Of a DNA stretch of 64,000 nucleotides, positions 31,859 to 44,640 are shown piece by piece. The position numbers and the translations under genes are program-made. The DNA is from Glebionis coronaria. Taxonomy: Eukaryota; Streptophyta; Magnoliopsida; Asterales; Asteraceae. Within the stretch, counting starts at the first letter, position 1; the number at the start of each line of letters is the position of its first letter. Location of the stretch: assembly GCA_025667525.1 (NCBI GenBank), contig CM046882.1:498384292-498448291 (forward strand). Direction: 5' to 3'. The notes beneath the pieces are model-generated. The model was not told where the DNA came from. It saw nothing but the letters and a program-made list of their open reading frames with translations, and ran no database searches.

Positions 31859-33023
31859 AACCTTACTTGTTTTCTCGATATTACTAATATGAAACATAAA
31901 CTACTATTATAACCATTAAAACTTGTTGGTACCGTCTAATATAGGTAGCGTGATTTTTATAATTTCCATGTCATTAAATATTTTTACGTGAAATTGACTT
32001 TAATTGACTTTTGACACATCTACATCTTCATCTTCTTCCTTTTTATCAGATTCATAACCATCTTTTTTCTCAAAATTGTAGTTCATAACCCATCATCAAA
32101 ATCGAGATATAAATCAAAGCTCAAAAATCAAAATAAAAACTCAAGCTCAGATCTCTAAATCAAACTAAAATCTAAACATAAACTTTAAGCCAAATCGAAA
32201 CTCATATTATCATATATAAAGTCTAAAATAAAAATCTAATCCGAACCATTGTATGACCAGCATATGTTCCGTGTTAAAAGCAAGTTATCTAGTTGGTCAA
32301 ACCAAACCAAACCCAGGTGCGTACACAAAAGAGGACTGATACCCAAAAGAAAAAAAATAATTACTTCGAGGATCTAATATATAAAGCACACATAAGAAGA
32401 GAGACAATCTATAGAATTTATCTTTAGCGATTACACCCCAAAAAACCCAAATACACAAAATCAATTTTAATCACAAAATCAATTATTGAATCACAAATTC
32501 ACTAATGGATCTCCTATTAGAGACTGCACAAACATAAGACTCCTTGTATTCTAACCCTCCAAGTATATATCCCTGAGTCGCCTTCCAGTTCACGAACAAC
32601 AGGTTCATCGCAACCCCCACTATATCAATATCAGTATGTATCATCCATCAAGATGCGATGTTCCTGAGGTATCAAATGGATAAATAAGCAACGAGTTTGT
32701 AAACAAATTTGAGATCTCAGGTGACGAGTTTATTCTAGAAGACGTGGCTTGATTAAATTTGGTAATATTGTTTAATTAGGGAGTAAGTGGAAAGCATAGC
32801 TGAAGGATATTATCCGATGTGTCACTGAGGTAGAAAATAAAAATTAGTAAAATATAAAATGACCGGCTAATGTGTGTGACGTGTAAGTTTTTTTCACCTT
32901 TTAACCTATAAAAAAAGGTCACCACTGAGGTTGTTGGCAATATTAGAACAAAATATAAACTTTGGATGGTTATAGCAGTAGTTTATGTTTCTTATTTGTA
33001 ATGTCGAGAAAAAAAGTAAAGTT
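31859..33023. mobile_element. Foldback element with about 66-bp inverted ends (1.17 kb)
   Basis: The left arm from 31859 (AACCTTACTTGTTTTCTCGA, then ATATTACTAATATGAAACAT and AAACTACTATTATAACCAT) matches the reverse complement of 32957-33023 at roughly 80 percent or better. No transposase frame lies between. It fits a non-autonomous DNA transposon or a large MITE; no target duplication is obvious and the superfamily is unknown. Confidence 0.6.
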
Positions 33024-33664
33024 CGTTGGTAATTTATGGCTTTAACCCTTTGGTTTTTGATGTTTCAATCCTTGATAGGCTTGAATCACCATAACATATC
33101 ATTCCAAAACTTTGGGTTACTGGAAAACCTTGATCGTCTGAGCTCGTTTTGGTTACTGATGACGTATAGGATGAAAGATGCCCTATAGATCACAAAAGGC
33201 GGACGACACAGGGAAACAAGGAAATACTTGTAGAGAGCAGCGCCGCCACACAAGTATTTCTTCTTATGTCTAGATCGAAAGCAGAATATTTCAGCGTCGT
33301 TCGAGATCTAGCTTACGAAGCACTTTTCGACTATAATGCAACATTAAGTGGATTTCAGAGGCGACGACAGATACTCTGGAGAATGATGCAAGCCAAGCTT
33401 TTTCTCAAATAGGTAGAAAGATAGTCGCCTGTGAAGGCGGATCCCAAGGTCGCCGAGTCAAGTGGTACCGCCAAAATAACTCATATAACGAGTCATGACA
33501 GGTGATAACATGTTCCGCTCGTGATCTAAAGATAACGAAAATGGAATAATCATTATAAATACCTAAATAATTTGGTATTCAATGTTAAGTCCTTTTCAAT
33601 CACATAACGCAAATTAATTTATCGATCTTTATCTTACAACTTTGTTATATCATTTACTGATTCT
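33024..33664. other. Intergenic sequence with a small hairpin
   Basis: Mostly featureless, somewhat more GC-rich around 33180-33480. It contains an 11-bp perfect hairpin: GAAATACTTGT at 33221-33231 and its complement at 33250-33260. No conserved reading frame. Confidence 0.4.
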
Positions 33665-35066
33665 TGTCACACCCCAAATTATCAAAGTAAAGAAATACAA
33701 TGTGGTGCGACTATCATGACTATCACAACACATAGACATAAAGAGCGACTATTTAAAATTCGTTTTAACTTAATTAAATCATAAAAACTTGTTCGAAAGC
33801 ATATTACACAAGATCATAAATTTAACAATGCTTCAAAGACATCATAATTGTTTCAAATTCCCAAAAGATAGTCACGGAAATTTTATTATTAATCTCCATA
33901 GCACAACCACGTCACTCCCCCGTCTTGATATCTGAGAAAAACATTGCTAAAGCGTCAACACAAAGGTTGGGGAGTTCATAGATTTAAGTTTAAATAGTAT
34001 GATGAACCATAATATTTTAGTCAGACAACCGACATATAATCTTATAACAAATACAAGATTATAATCTAATAGCATATGTTTAAATGTCCTACGTCTAAGC
34101 TCATGACACCGAAGCGTTAACCAAGTTGACAAGATATAATAAGAACCCAAGAAAATGCCTATCCTGAAGCAGTTGTAAGGAATTAAATGCAAGTGTGTCT
34201 AATTTGGTCATACAACCAAAACTAGATAGGGAGGTTAATCTCGATAGATCTATCCATAACATTCGCTCTTACACTAAGTAACTAACAGTTCATGATAGTG
34301 GGCTAAAAGGCAACATGGGATAACTGAACTTAGACATCAAGTAGGCAAACATATTAAGTTTTAGGCACTTATGTTCATCCATAAAAATAAGCAATGTTTT
34401 CACCCTCAAAATATATAAAACAATTAAAAGTGGGGCTATGAAACTCACCTCGATGAAATAGCAAAGTATGAACGATAGTAATGGCACGGAAAAACAAAGC
34501 ACGTAAATCGATGCGTAAACGATCTACTCGTAACCTAAGTAAAATATTTATACTTAGGCTAAATACACATAATAAAATATATAAGTCACTTGGTTGATAT
34601 ATTACACTTGCATTTAGTTTATAAAAATGTTTTACACATTTTTCATGTTCAACAATTTTATTCACGGGGTCAACTTTCGACTTGAATAACTCATTAATTA
34701 ATAGTCCGAAAAAACCGGGTTGTCAAAATAAAAGCTAGGCCGCGAGGTCATTAATTATTGATAAATGTCGCTTTTTATTTTAGTCTCTAAGTGTATCAAA
34801 CATTGGGAAAAGTAGGAAACTTGACTATATATAAAGACAATTAAAGTTGAAATTTAGTATTCCATGCAAGTGACTTGTCTTCCATATTTGAGGGCAATTA
34901 TCGGGTTCAATAATAATCCATAAAACGAACGGAAAGTACCATTGTAAACTAAACCGCGTCAAGATTGACGTGATGTTTTTAGTTTGACCGGGCACCTTCG
35001 TTTGACGGGTCAAATTACGACCCAAAGTGGCGTACTCGGGTTGTGATCAAAGGATGTATATGGCCC
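33665..35066. mobile_element. LTR-like remnant (possible Ty3/gypsy chromovirus LTR)
   Basis: The stretch starts TTGTCACACCCC, a frequent start of plant chromovirus LTRs, and includes a GCGTCAACACAAAGGTTGGG-GAGTTCATAG phrase that I recall from LTRs of daisy-family elements. No gag or pol sequence adjoins it and no second copy is seen, so it would be a solo or truncated LTR. Low certainty. Confidence 0.35.
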
Positions 35067-35079
35067 TGTAGAAACTTGA

Positions 35080-35102
35080 GGGGGGGGGGGGGGGGGGGGG
35101 GG
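35080..35102 (+). repeat. Homopolymer run of 23 G
   Basis: Twenty-three consecutive G. Such a run is very rare in AT-rich plant DNA and is prone to sequencing or assembly length error. It is directly preceded by TGTAGAAACTTGA and followed by TTGAATAG. Confidence 0.95.
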
Positions 35103-35439
35103 TTGAATAGTTTCTCTTGATTATGGTCCTAATTAAAAATCCTTTCAATTAGGTTTGTCCCAAGAATACCTTTTACTTGAAAACTAGTTTCATAGTTGTT
35201 AGGTTTAATTCTAATGCATTAACAATATCTAGTGACAATGAAATACAATGTAAGAATGAAAACATAAGTAAAGAGTAGGGAAAGAAACAACTTAAGGTAC
35301 GACACCAAGATTTATAATGGTTCAGAAACGAAGCTCTATCCTCGTTCCTACTTCACTCCTCGAGTACACCTTACTCGAGATTTCCACTATATCCACAAGC
35401 TCTCTCCTTGGCGGATAAAACCTTACAACGTTGCTTACA

Positions 35440-35640
35440 TTATTTTCCGACACTAAGCTAAATGTCGAGACCTAATCTTAGCTAGGACCAATCTACACAC
35501 GAAGCATACTTCACCATTTCCGACACAAGGCTAGATGTCGAGTTATAATCGAAAGCTAGAACCAATCTTCGTCGCCCATCTTCTTTTCTGACACAAGGCT
35601 AGATGTCGAGTTCTAATCAAAAGCTAGAACCAATCTTCAC
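35440..35640 (+). repeat. Imperfect tandem repeat, TCCGACAC-AGGCTAGATGTCGAG units
   Basis: Three units carry a YCCGACAC-AAGGCTAGATGTCGAG phrase followed by AATC and AGCTAG-ACCAATCT. Unit spacing is about 75-85 bases. The array lies in a low-complexity, retroelement-like stretch of unknown class with no protein signature. Confidence 0.7.
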
Positions 35641-35748
35641 AAATCTTCACTTTTGAAGTTAAGTGAGAACTCACAAGACACATACACACATCACTTTATA
35701 GTTTAGTGAGAACTAACACACAAGACTTACTACAACTCAATAAGACAA

Positions 35749-35910
35749 TATCCAAGTATACACATGTAACTTGGATCCACACAAGACAAATCCAAGTATA
35801 CACATATACAATGGATTTACACAAGACCAATCTAAGTATTCACAAATACATTAGATTAACACAACACTAATCTAAGTATATACAAATACATTAGATCTGC
35901 ACAAGACTCA
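35749..35910 (+). repeat. 40-bp tandem repeat, four copies
   Basis: Units begin at about 35751, 35791, 35831 and 35871 with TCYAAGTATA-CACA and carry GGATYNACACAAGAC. The period is exactly 40 bases. No coding role is apparent. Confidence 0.85.
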
Positions 35911-36586
35911 AATATAAAATGATGAACATGACTAGATCTAAGGAAGGATGATCTTCATCAAGGCTTCATCTTTAATCACATCACAAATGTGTGAGTGATC
36001 TTCTCTTTGGACAAGTAAAGAAGGAGATCAAGAGGATAATCATAAGTAAACATACCTAACAAATTAAGTGATCATTTACTAATGATTGAAGAACATAGAA
36101 AGAAGATAAGAGGTAGAAAGATTTTGTCCAAAAAGATTCTTGGAATATGAAATTTTGATCCACTACTTATAGGAGACAAAAACCAACGGCTAACTGGGCG
36201 CGGTTCCTTAATTAAGGTGCGGTTAAATATCGATATCGAACCACATAGCTATTTGGGGAACCGACCCAAGTAAACTACGCTCCTTTTTTTCTTTTAGTGG
36301 GGAAATGTTATCTGAGGTTGATTTTACCTTCAAAGGATATTCCTATGGCATTTGGAATATGCCATATTCAAATATTCATTTTCCATTTTAATAAAACATT
36401 TTCTTTAAAATAAAGTTTATTAAAATCTTTTGTCACATTTTTTAAAATGTTAATTTTAAGGTTAATCACTTTCTATGGTCACTAAACATGATTAAGATAT
36501 GTTTGTGTAAGACTTAAGTGATTATTACCTTGATGATATTGTTTGTTGAATAATTCGTCTTTCGGTTGTCTTTGACGATACATGTC
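35911..36586. other. Unclassified sequence up to the outer retrotransposon
   Basis: No gene or recognisable element. The last five bases, ATGTC, abut the left LTR and are the expected left copy of its target-site duplication; the right copy is outside the window. Confidence 0.4.
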
Positions 36587-39500
36587 TGATAGTAGTAAAA
36601 ATACGTGTTTAGGAAAACAACGTATAATGGGCAAGTATTAAACTCGACGATATAGGAAAACCGACGAATCGAATAAGTGCGAGTTCGTTCTCGAAGGAGG
36701 TGTAGTAGTTGAGTGCCAATTATATAAAATCAAATTTGGATTAGTGTCGTTTTTGGTTTAGAAGAGAGAAAATTAAAGACGAGCTACGACTACGATTACA
36801 CTACGACGTAATGACGTAAAACGCGAACGTAAATATGTAAAACGCGACGAAATTAAAAATTTATGCTAAAAATTAATTAAAAATGAAAACTAAGTTTAAA
36901 ATAATTTAAATAAGAATAAAAATTCAATAAATAAATTTTAAAACCTTTTATTAATTAAATATTCAATTTTAAATGCTAATTAAAGCCCTAAACTTAAATA
37001 TAATTAAGAAAATCTCACTTATATTATTTAAAGACTAAAAACTATTTTTCCTAAATTTTAAAAAACTATTTTTCTAGTTTTTAAACACTAAAAACAATTT
37101 TTAAACTAAAATAATGATTAAAAATAATAAAATAATGCAAAAATTAATTTGACCTTTTGTAAAATCCTAAATTATATTACTGAATAGCAGAAAAATGAAA
37201 AAGTTTGAAAAAAGAAATTTTTTACACTAAAGGACAATACATTTTTAATTAAAAACTATTTAAACTTAAATTAAATCTAAAAAATAACAAAATGAAGTGA
37301 ACAGTAAAAATTTTTAAACTAAAAATCTTAAAATATTATTCTGAATCAAAGAAAATTTTTAAAATTGAAAAATGTAAATTTTTTTCACTAAAAGACAAAA
37401 AACAGATTTATATAAAAACAATTAAAACTAAATTAAATCTAAAAAATGTAGATGAACAGTAAAATAAAAACAAACTTTATGAAAAATCTCAAAATAAAAT
37501 AACAAATCCAGGAAAATTGAAAACACTGAAAATGGATAAACTTTATTCACTAAAGACAAAAAATTCAATAACTGATAGTGACACTTAAGGAACTTTTGTC
37601 CTTAGTGCCAGCAGTGGGAACTTTGTACTAACAGTGGGAACTTGGTTCCCACTGCTTGAAGCAGAAAAACGGGTCTGGGGGTTTTGAGCTTAGGAAAGCC
37701 TTGCTACTTGGTTTCTTTGGGAGACAAAGGCACCCCCACAACCAGTTGGGTTGTGGGGAGTCACAACAAACAAGAAAATAAAAAAGATGCACACAAAATC
37801 ACTCGAAACGGGCAACTGAATGTTTCTAATGTAACATGCAGGTCTGAGGACCTTTTGACTGATGCAAATGACAAGTTTGTGAGATTCAAGCTACTATAAC
37901 TTACACAAAACTCTACCAAATCATAAACAAACTGAACACAATCCTAGATTAACCAAAATCTTACCAAATTACAAGATTGAAACCATAAAATACTAGAGAA
38001 AACTAGGTTAATCCTACTGGTTTTTGACTAGACTGTTTTACCCAAATGAACAAGTAACTTCTGATTTTATACTATACTTACTTAAAACAACTTACTGATA
38101 TTACCTTAAACTAACCCAAAGAGCGTGTTTAAGCTGGATTCAACCCAAGTACCTGTCAAATACTTGCCTCAAACCCCAATCCCAAACACCCTTTTACTTG
38201 TTGAAAACCAATTTTTAACAAACAAAACCTTAACCAACTAACATAAAAATCATTTTAAAAATTTTAACATGCATATAACTTACAAATGACTCAAATCAAA
38301 CCTAAATTGATACCAAGAACACTCAAACCTAAATTTCTACAAAAAGTAATCACATACAATCTAAAAAAGGAAGGGAGTTCAAAAGTTGTACCTCCCTTGG
38401 ACTTATTCAGACCAAGGAGTCCACTTGATGCCCCTGCTTAACCCGATTTAAAGAGGTGAGACTTTTTGGGAGATAAGTTATTGCTGATGTAGAGAAAAAA
38501 ACATATATATTCAACAATATCTCACAGCCAAGTTTCTACCACAATGTATACACCTGCAATTACATGAACATAAACAGAAAAGAAAAAGGTACTAGCTCAA
38601 AAAGAGACTAAAAGCTCTTTTGTTAGAAGGCTTTTAGTAGCTTTATGGGCAACAACTTGTTAAACAGAAAATACAAAGAGAACCAAAGATTTTTTTAAAC
38701 CCCACTTTTGGAACCAATCACTTGAACTGAAATAAAAGTGACCAACCAATAGCTTATATCAGCCTGTTTTTCTGCTTGGGTGTCAACCAATCAGTTTCAC
38801 AAGCTGGTATAAGCTATGACAAGAAAACAGAACTAGGCCAAGTTTCCTTGAACCAAAACAGATTTTTGGTTACTAAAACTAATTTGCAGAAAACATAAAA
38901 AGGTTTAAGCTAAATTGCAGAAAAAGTAAAATTGGAACTCAACTCTTGTAAATTTACGAATCAAATACTTTAAATATTCATAAAAGTAGAAAATATTACA
39001 AAAGTTGGAACAAAGGGAATGCCACATGTTGGCTTCTCCTTTTATAACAGCTAATAGAACATACTAGAAAGCAAAACCCTAATAATTAAAAGCCTGAATC
39101 TGCCCTTGTGTTCTTGTTGAATTTTCTTGGTCAATATGCATACATGTGACTGTTGAAGAGATGACAGCAAGGATTTACCAATCTTGGACGTTGGTGTGTT
39201 CCTTTGGGACCAAGATTTCATTTGGAGACGTTGGATGTCTGCCTTGATTATTTTCTTGCTATATCTGGGGAGACAGGGGAAAACGTGTGGGGCCATGTGG
39301 TCACGGGGTGATGTTTGAGAGGTGGGGTTTGGGTTAGGGGGAGGTTAATAGTAATTCTAGAGAGATACATGGAAAACCCCTTTGATTTACTAGGTGAATT
39401 AGGATTAGGGTTTAAGTGAGGAAAATGGGTAAGCAGTTTGTTTAATCCGGTTTTGGGTTAATTAGTTTTTGAAAATTGTGTTTTCCTCCCAATTTGGTTA

Positions 39501-40134
39501 ATCAGATTTAATAAATCTGATTTGTGTTAGTGGAATGTGATGTGTAAGGATGGTGCAAGATGATTGGTTGAAAATTATAGTGGGGTGATGTGGCGCCTGA
39601 GTATTGGATGATGAAGGTTCCTTGTCTCCCAAAATTAGTCCCTGGAATCCCATACTCTTGTCACTTTGTAATAACATCTTAAAAGCTCAATTTCCCTTTA
39701 TATGAAACTTTTGGTTTTTCAATATTGGCCACCAAAACTTTTCCAAACATGTTCCAAAGGCTTTACTTGTAAATTTGATATTCTTCAAGGACCAATCTTG
39801 TAATTTCTTGTCATTTAACGGACCCAAGTGTAATTTTGAGGTTTTACAAGGGTATAAAATGACAAGTCTTCAAAAGTTGAGGGACCAATCTTGCCAAATC
39901 TTCAAACTTCAAGGACTTGAATGGAAATTCATGATTCGGGTCTATTTCTTTGTGCAGCTTCGTTTCCCGTGTTTGTTTTTGCTTGAATCTTGTGATCTTT
40001 TGTTGATTTCACGATATCCGTACCTAAAATATACAATGAACAAACACAAGCATATTTTTGGGTATTTTAATGATATTTTAAGCGTTTTAAGCCCGATTTG
40101 GACGATGAGACTATCTATAAAAGCAGTCTCGTCA
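36587..40134 (-). mobile_element. 3-prime LTR (3.5 kb) of the outer Athila-like retrotransposon
   Basis: Read on the minus strand this LTR starts TGACGAGACTGC and ends TACTACTATCA, the TG...CA pattern. It is preceded (minus strand) by a polypurine tract at 40135-40147. Its first 2.2 kb on the plus strand (36587 to about 38795) recur at 55901-58134 almost base for base, with a roughly 30-bp insertion near 56326 in the right copy as the main length difference. Small open frames inside (for example 37684-37899, 39775-40215) are not conserved genes. A CAGTGGGAAC hairpin at 37632-37654 occurs in both copies. Confidence 0.85.
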
Positions 40135-40639
40135 CTCCCCTATACTAAACCATTGCTGTGCCCTCACGCAATGCTAGAATTAAGTATCATAACACTTTCA
40201 AAATTCATTTTATGATGACATTTATTGAAGACATAAACTTAAATAAACTACTACACGTATTTTAGACATACTGTATTGTTGTCATCACGATTAAGTGACT
40301 TTTAGGGTCAAAGAATAAGAACACGTGAATGCCTCATAGATATAAGTTCGTCATCCTCGATTTTTACTCGATTCCATGCTAAGCGTGTAACGAGATCATT
40401 GTTATTATAAGTTAGCAACACAATCATATCTCATGAGTGTTAATTACATACCTAAACTCCCTTATTCCTACTTGGTATCTCTTATATTTTATTTTTTGTC
40501 TTAATGATCACGAGGATACATGTTTGACTTATTTCGATAATTTATTAAGGCCAAAAATAAAGTAGCACGATTTGATTGATAGTTAGCCGAAGGACACGAT
40601 CTTTTAAAACTGCTTCTCGTAATCTCCTTAAGTTCATAT

Positions 40640-41060
40640 CTTGGCATAACTCGTTTCACGATTTGAGACCTTTCTCGGACCGATATTTGGCATTTACTTC
40701 GAACTTCAAATCTTGGAAGACGTTCTTGAAATAATGGTCTTCATATATGGAATTTCTTCACTTGACGTTTTGGACCACGACTTCATCATTTTTCTTCGAT
40801 CTTTATTTGGGATTTTGATATACAACGATCCGCCTCCTTTTAGGAGTTGGATATATTTATCCTCATACCTTGTTAGGGTCTTTTTGGATAGACTTTTCCA
40901 TGATCTTTAGGGGAGTATATTGCTTCTCGTCGTGTGTCTCGATCCTTCATATTGATTTTGGAATAATGATACTTCACATCATCTTGGATCTTTAGCAACA
41001 AAATGGAGCTCCTCATGCCTTGTTAGGGCCTTTTTGGAACTTTCCAATCTTCGCATCCAG
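40640..41060 (-). other. Conserved non-coding 3-prime domain of the outer element
   Basis: The minus-strand sequence closely matches the plus strand of the inner element at about 49600-50060, including paired RCCCTAACNAGGYATGAGG words and an ATCCGCCTCC block read from the other side. The conserved block contains an open frame antisense to both elements (40713-40910 here, 49900-49706 there) with the shared core LFGILIYNDPPPFR. Conservation could reflect an RNA structure or shared ancestry rather than a protein. Confidence 0.7.
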
Positions 41061-42442
41061 CTTCAATAAGTTATGCCTTGGCTATGAACTCTATTCGAAC
41101 ACGAGAAACTTTTAAACGATCTTGGTCTAGAAGCTAAGTAACCTTTTAAATCGTACGACCTTACTTATTGCATTTATTTAAAACAAAAGCGTGGGGAGAA
41201 TAAGCTAATAATTACTATACATGAGATCGTGAAAGATTACGAGACTTATAAATAACTCTATCATTTCTCGTCCTCATTTAAGAGACTTAGCCTAAAGAGT
41301 TAAGGAATCGAAGCTAAGTGCTCAACACGCACGATCGAGTCAAAAATTACTCTTATTCTCACCATCGGAAAACCTACACTCGTGTCTTAAACACTTATGA
41401 AAAACAAGAAAAAACTTAAAATTTGGCCATTTTTAGTCTTATTTTGCAACAAAACGATAACAAAAGGATGAAATTTGGATTGTGTGTTGACGTAACCAAG
41501 GTGAAGTTTCTACTCACCCCCATACTAAAACTAAACATTGTCCTCAATGTTTCGAGTCTAGGGGTTAAAACACCCCCATACTAGAGACGAAGTCGAATGC
41601 TTAATCTCGAGCATGGAAAGGGTAAAACAAATAACCTAAAAACCGTTTATGAATTATGCTAATAAGATAAACGTTAGAACATAAAAGGATATCATCGGAT
41701 ATCGGAATCTCCAAAGGCAACGATCGAAGCTCGAGTGATCCGTAAAACGAACACGGGAGGCTTCAATGATGACGATGAACCTAATGAATCACAATCACAA
41801 ACAACCACGGAACAAAGGTTGGAAGAGCACAAGTCCCCTCGTTACACTATTATAAAATGATAATATTTACAAGGATAAGCATGAGAATCCCCCACGAGGC
41901 ACCTTGTTTTTTATAACCGAGTCAAAATCTCGACTCAGATCCCCATAAATATGATCATTTAGGTATAATCTTGGTATGGTCATTTTTGGTGGGGCTTACA
42001 TGATAAACAATGCCCAAAGAAACCGGTACTAAGGACTAAGTCCTTTGATGATGCAAAATACCGGGATCGAAGATGGCGTCCTCGTTTTCATGGGATAAAC
42101 AAACCAACGCCACTTCAACATGTGCTAGAAACCCAAAGGTTTGAAGAAAAGAGATGAGAAGTAGAAAGGTGGGGCAATGGGTAAGACTAACTTATGAGCT
42201 ACTCGAGGTAGACTCACACCAAGCAAATGAATAAGATTTTCATTTATTGCATCGGTAGAAGACCGAGATTTACCTTTACAAGCAATTCCAAAATCGTAAA
42301 TCTCGTCCTCGGTAGAAACGTGAGGAAACATAATGGGCTTCCCCCATACTAGATCCACATCAACCGTCGTTAAAAGTAGTAGACGAGGTGGTAGCACCCA
42401 AACAACGATGTGATGACGGAGTTAGCAATGTAGAAAAATCTT

Positions 42443-43361
42443 TTAAATCACTTTTAAAATCTTTCCCTTTTCATCGTTTTTAAACTCTTTATGAAAACCC
42501 GATTTGATAATGTCAAAAATATTTGGCGTTTCAAATTTAATATTAGTCGCGCTAAAAATCCTCACATTTAAGTCGCGGTTAGGGGGTGATGGATTGTATA
42601 CGTTCTCAAAATGTCGATCAACAAAGAACACCGCCCCCTCGGGGTCTACATACTCATCATCCTCATGAACGTCGATCTCATCGATTTCTTCATCAGAGAT
42701 AGGCTTGTCAAACCAAGGTTTGTCATTCCCCTCCTTGAGTATCTTAGAAACTCTCTCGAAATGATCACGATCAAGCACTAAACCATCATTCATTTGTAGA
42801 GATTGTTGATAAGTTAAATCCTCACGAATGTGGTAAACATAATTCTCATTTGAGGAGTGTTGATTAGGTAACTCCTCGAGAATTGGATTTTTGGTGGTCA
42901 CATGAGTTGGTTCGTCATCGAAAATAAGACGTTCTAACTCATTAAGTTCATCGTTGATCTTGGAAAAATCAACCTCACTCGTAGGTGGGAGTGGAGGCAA
43001 AAGAGCTAGCTCTCGTTCGATAATTTTCTCAATCTCGGGATCGAACTCATAATCATCGTACTTCACATGTGAAGAGGTCATTTTAGGAGAATCCTCAAAA
43101 ATGGCATGTGGATTTCGAAGTACGTGATCAGTCTCGGCAAAATCGCCATCGTCATCATCAAAGAAAGAGTCGATGTGAGCACTCACAACCATGGTCTTAC
43201 AAGTCGAATGAATATACTTAGGTGACTTTTCTAAGACGATAGGATCGATGTCGATAAAACCTTTAGCCTCAACGGGTGTTGGGCTAGGAAATAGAGGCAC
43301 TTCGATGGAGTTAGTAGTTGAAGCCTCAAAGACGTGGTCCTTCGAAGGTGGTGAAGACGAG
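42443..43361 (-). pseudogene. Acidic ORF of the outer element, interrupted near its start by the inner element
   Basis: The frame is open from the insertion junction at 43361 to the stop near 42443, about 305 codons. The likely ATG lies on the other side of the insertion at 52198-52196, so the inner element landed only about nine bases into this frame. The product is rich in Asp and Glu (FFDDDDGDFAE, DEEIDEIDVHEDDEYVDPEG), with ELALLPPLPP and an F-D-I-I-K-SG end. It lies where Athila-like elements have their post-gag region. No family function is known; it is not an envelope or polymerase by any motif I can see. Confidence 0.6.
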
Positions 43362-43797
43362 TGATAGGTGTGAAAACACCCATCCTTTTATCACTTAATT
43401 ATAATAATAACCAAGCCAAAACGTGTATTTTATGTCGTAAATGTCGGAATTATGCGTGGTTTGTGTTTTTATTGTATTTTAGGACCAAAAGATGAAAAAG
43501 GAAGAAAACACGGGCTTTCACGGGCTTTTATCGATGAAAACGAGAAAAGACGAAGTCAAAAGATCAAGAGTGCAAAAAGAACGGAAGTCCAAGGCCTATT
43601 ATGAAGATTTATCGAAGAAAAAGTCTAAAGACGGAAGTTTAATGAAGTCGAAGAACCAAGTCTAATTAAAGAAGAAAATTATAAGACGAGTTCAATTTAT
43701 ATCGACAAATCCCGAGACGACGTCGAGAAAGACAAAGAAATTAAATCAAGTCGAGACGAGAAGAAAGAAAGAAGAGAGCATCAACATTTCCTCCTCC

Positions 43798-43806
43798 TAT
43801 ATATAG
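43798..43806 (+). promoter_or_regulatory. TATA box of the inner LTR
   Basis: TATATATAG preceded by a CTCCTCC pyrimidine stretch, about 435 bases into the LTR, where the U3 promoter is expected. The same box is found at 50975-50983 in the 3-prime LTR. Confidence 0.6.
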
Positions 43807-44255
43807 TTCTTAAACACTTCATTAGACGTAGTAGATTTTAGTTTTAATTTTTTGTGAGGTAATTAGGAGTAGATTAATATACTTTCTCTCTCTAGCTTTT
43901 CTTAATGTTTTTCAAGCTTTTTCTTTAATCTTGTGTTAAATCTTTGATCTTTAATCTTTTTAATTCAAGTTTTTAATCATTCTCATTCTTCTCTTCTTGT
44001 TTTAAAAAACCTTTTGTTTGATTTGTTTAATCTTCAAGTTTTAATCTTTATGCTTATTTCAATTTTAAGTGTTTTCATAAGTTTAATCTTTTTCTTGTAA
44101 TTTATCTTATAAAACTTGTTTATTTAGTGTTTTGAAAGTTTCTTGTTAGTGCTTATCTATTTCTTTTTATTGTTTGATTTGGTAAGTTTCGATTAGTGCT
44201 TATTTAAACATAGCTTATTCGGTTTTGCTTATTTCCATTTTATTTGCATCGGAAA

Positions 44256-44640
44256 AGGGTTTTGGATTCCGATGGTGATTCCGATCCTTCCATCGAATTA
44301 GGGTTTTGGATTCCGACGGTGATTTCGATCCTTCCATCGGATTAGGGTTTTGGATTCCGACGGTGATTCCGATAGTAGTGATTCCGACCGTCTTTCCGAC
44401 GGATTATTCCGATGCTTTCATAGTTATTCCGACTGTCATTCCGATCCTTCCATCGGAATAGGGTTTTGGATTCCGACGGTGATTCCGATAGTAGTGATTC
44501 CGACCGTCTTTCTGACGGATTATTCCGATGCTTTCATAGTTATTCCGACTCATTTTGATACATTCTGACGGAGCATTCCGACGGGTATATTCCGATGGTA
44601 TTCCGACGAAGGTATTCCGACAGAGGAACATTTCTATAGA
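44256..44640 (+). repeat. TTCCGAY-rich nested tandem repeats in the 5-prime LTR
   Basis: Words such as GGATTCCGACGGTGATTCCG and ATCCTTCCATCGGATTAGGG repeat with periods near 50 and 115 bases; one larger unit includes ATAGTAGTGATTCCGACCGT and GATGCTTTCATAGTTATTCC. The block lies in the LTR after the TATA box, in probable R or U5. Open frames with Asp/Ser repeats here are artefacts of the array. Confidence 0.85.

Larger units (their letters stand above)
40135..43361 (-). mobile_element. 3-prime internal part of the outer retrotransposon
   Basis: This minus-oriented segment joins the left LTR to the inner insertion. From right to left it holds an acidic reading frame (43361-42443), a CGATCCCGGTATT phrase near 42066, a GACTCGGTTA phrase near 41930, a hairpin plus internal polypurine tract (about 41520-41552), a conserved non-coding domain (40640-41060) and the terminal polypurine tract. 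No reverse transcriptase, RNase H or integrase is present. Confidence 0.75.

Noticed and set aside
35103..36300. A complete LTR retrotransposon after the G run
   Set aside because: There is a TGTAGAAAC start and tandem arrays, but no second LTR copy, PBS, PPT or protein domain could be found.
37684..40215. Open frames inside the left LTR of the outer element (37684-37899 and 39775-40215) as genes
   Set aside because: They lie in an LTR, have no family resemblance, and the matching part of the right LTR does not keep the same frame.
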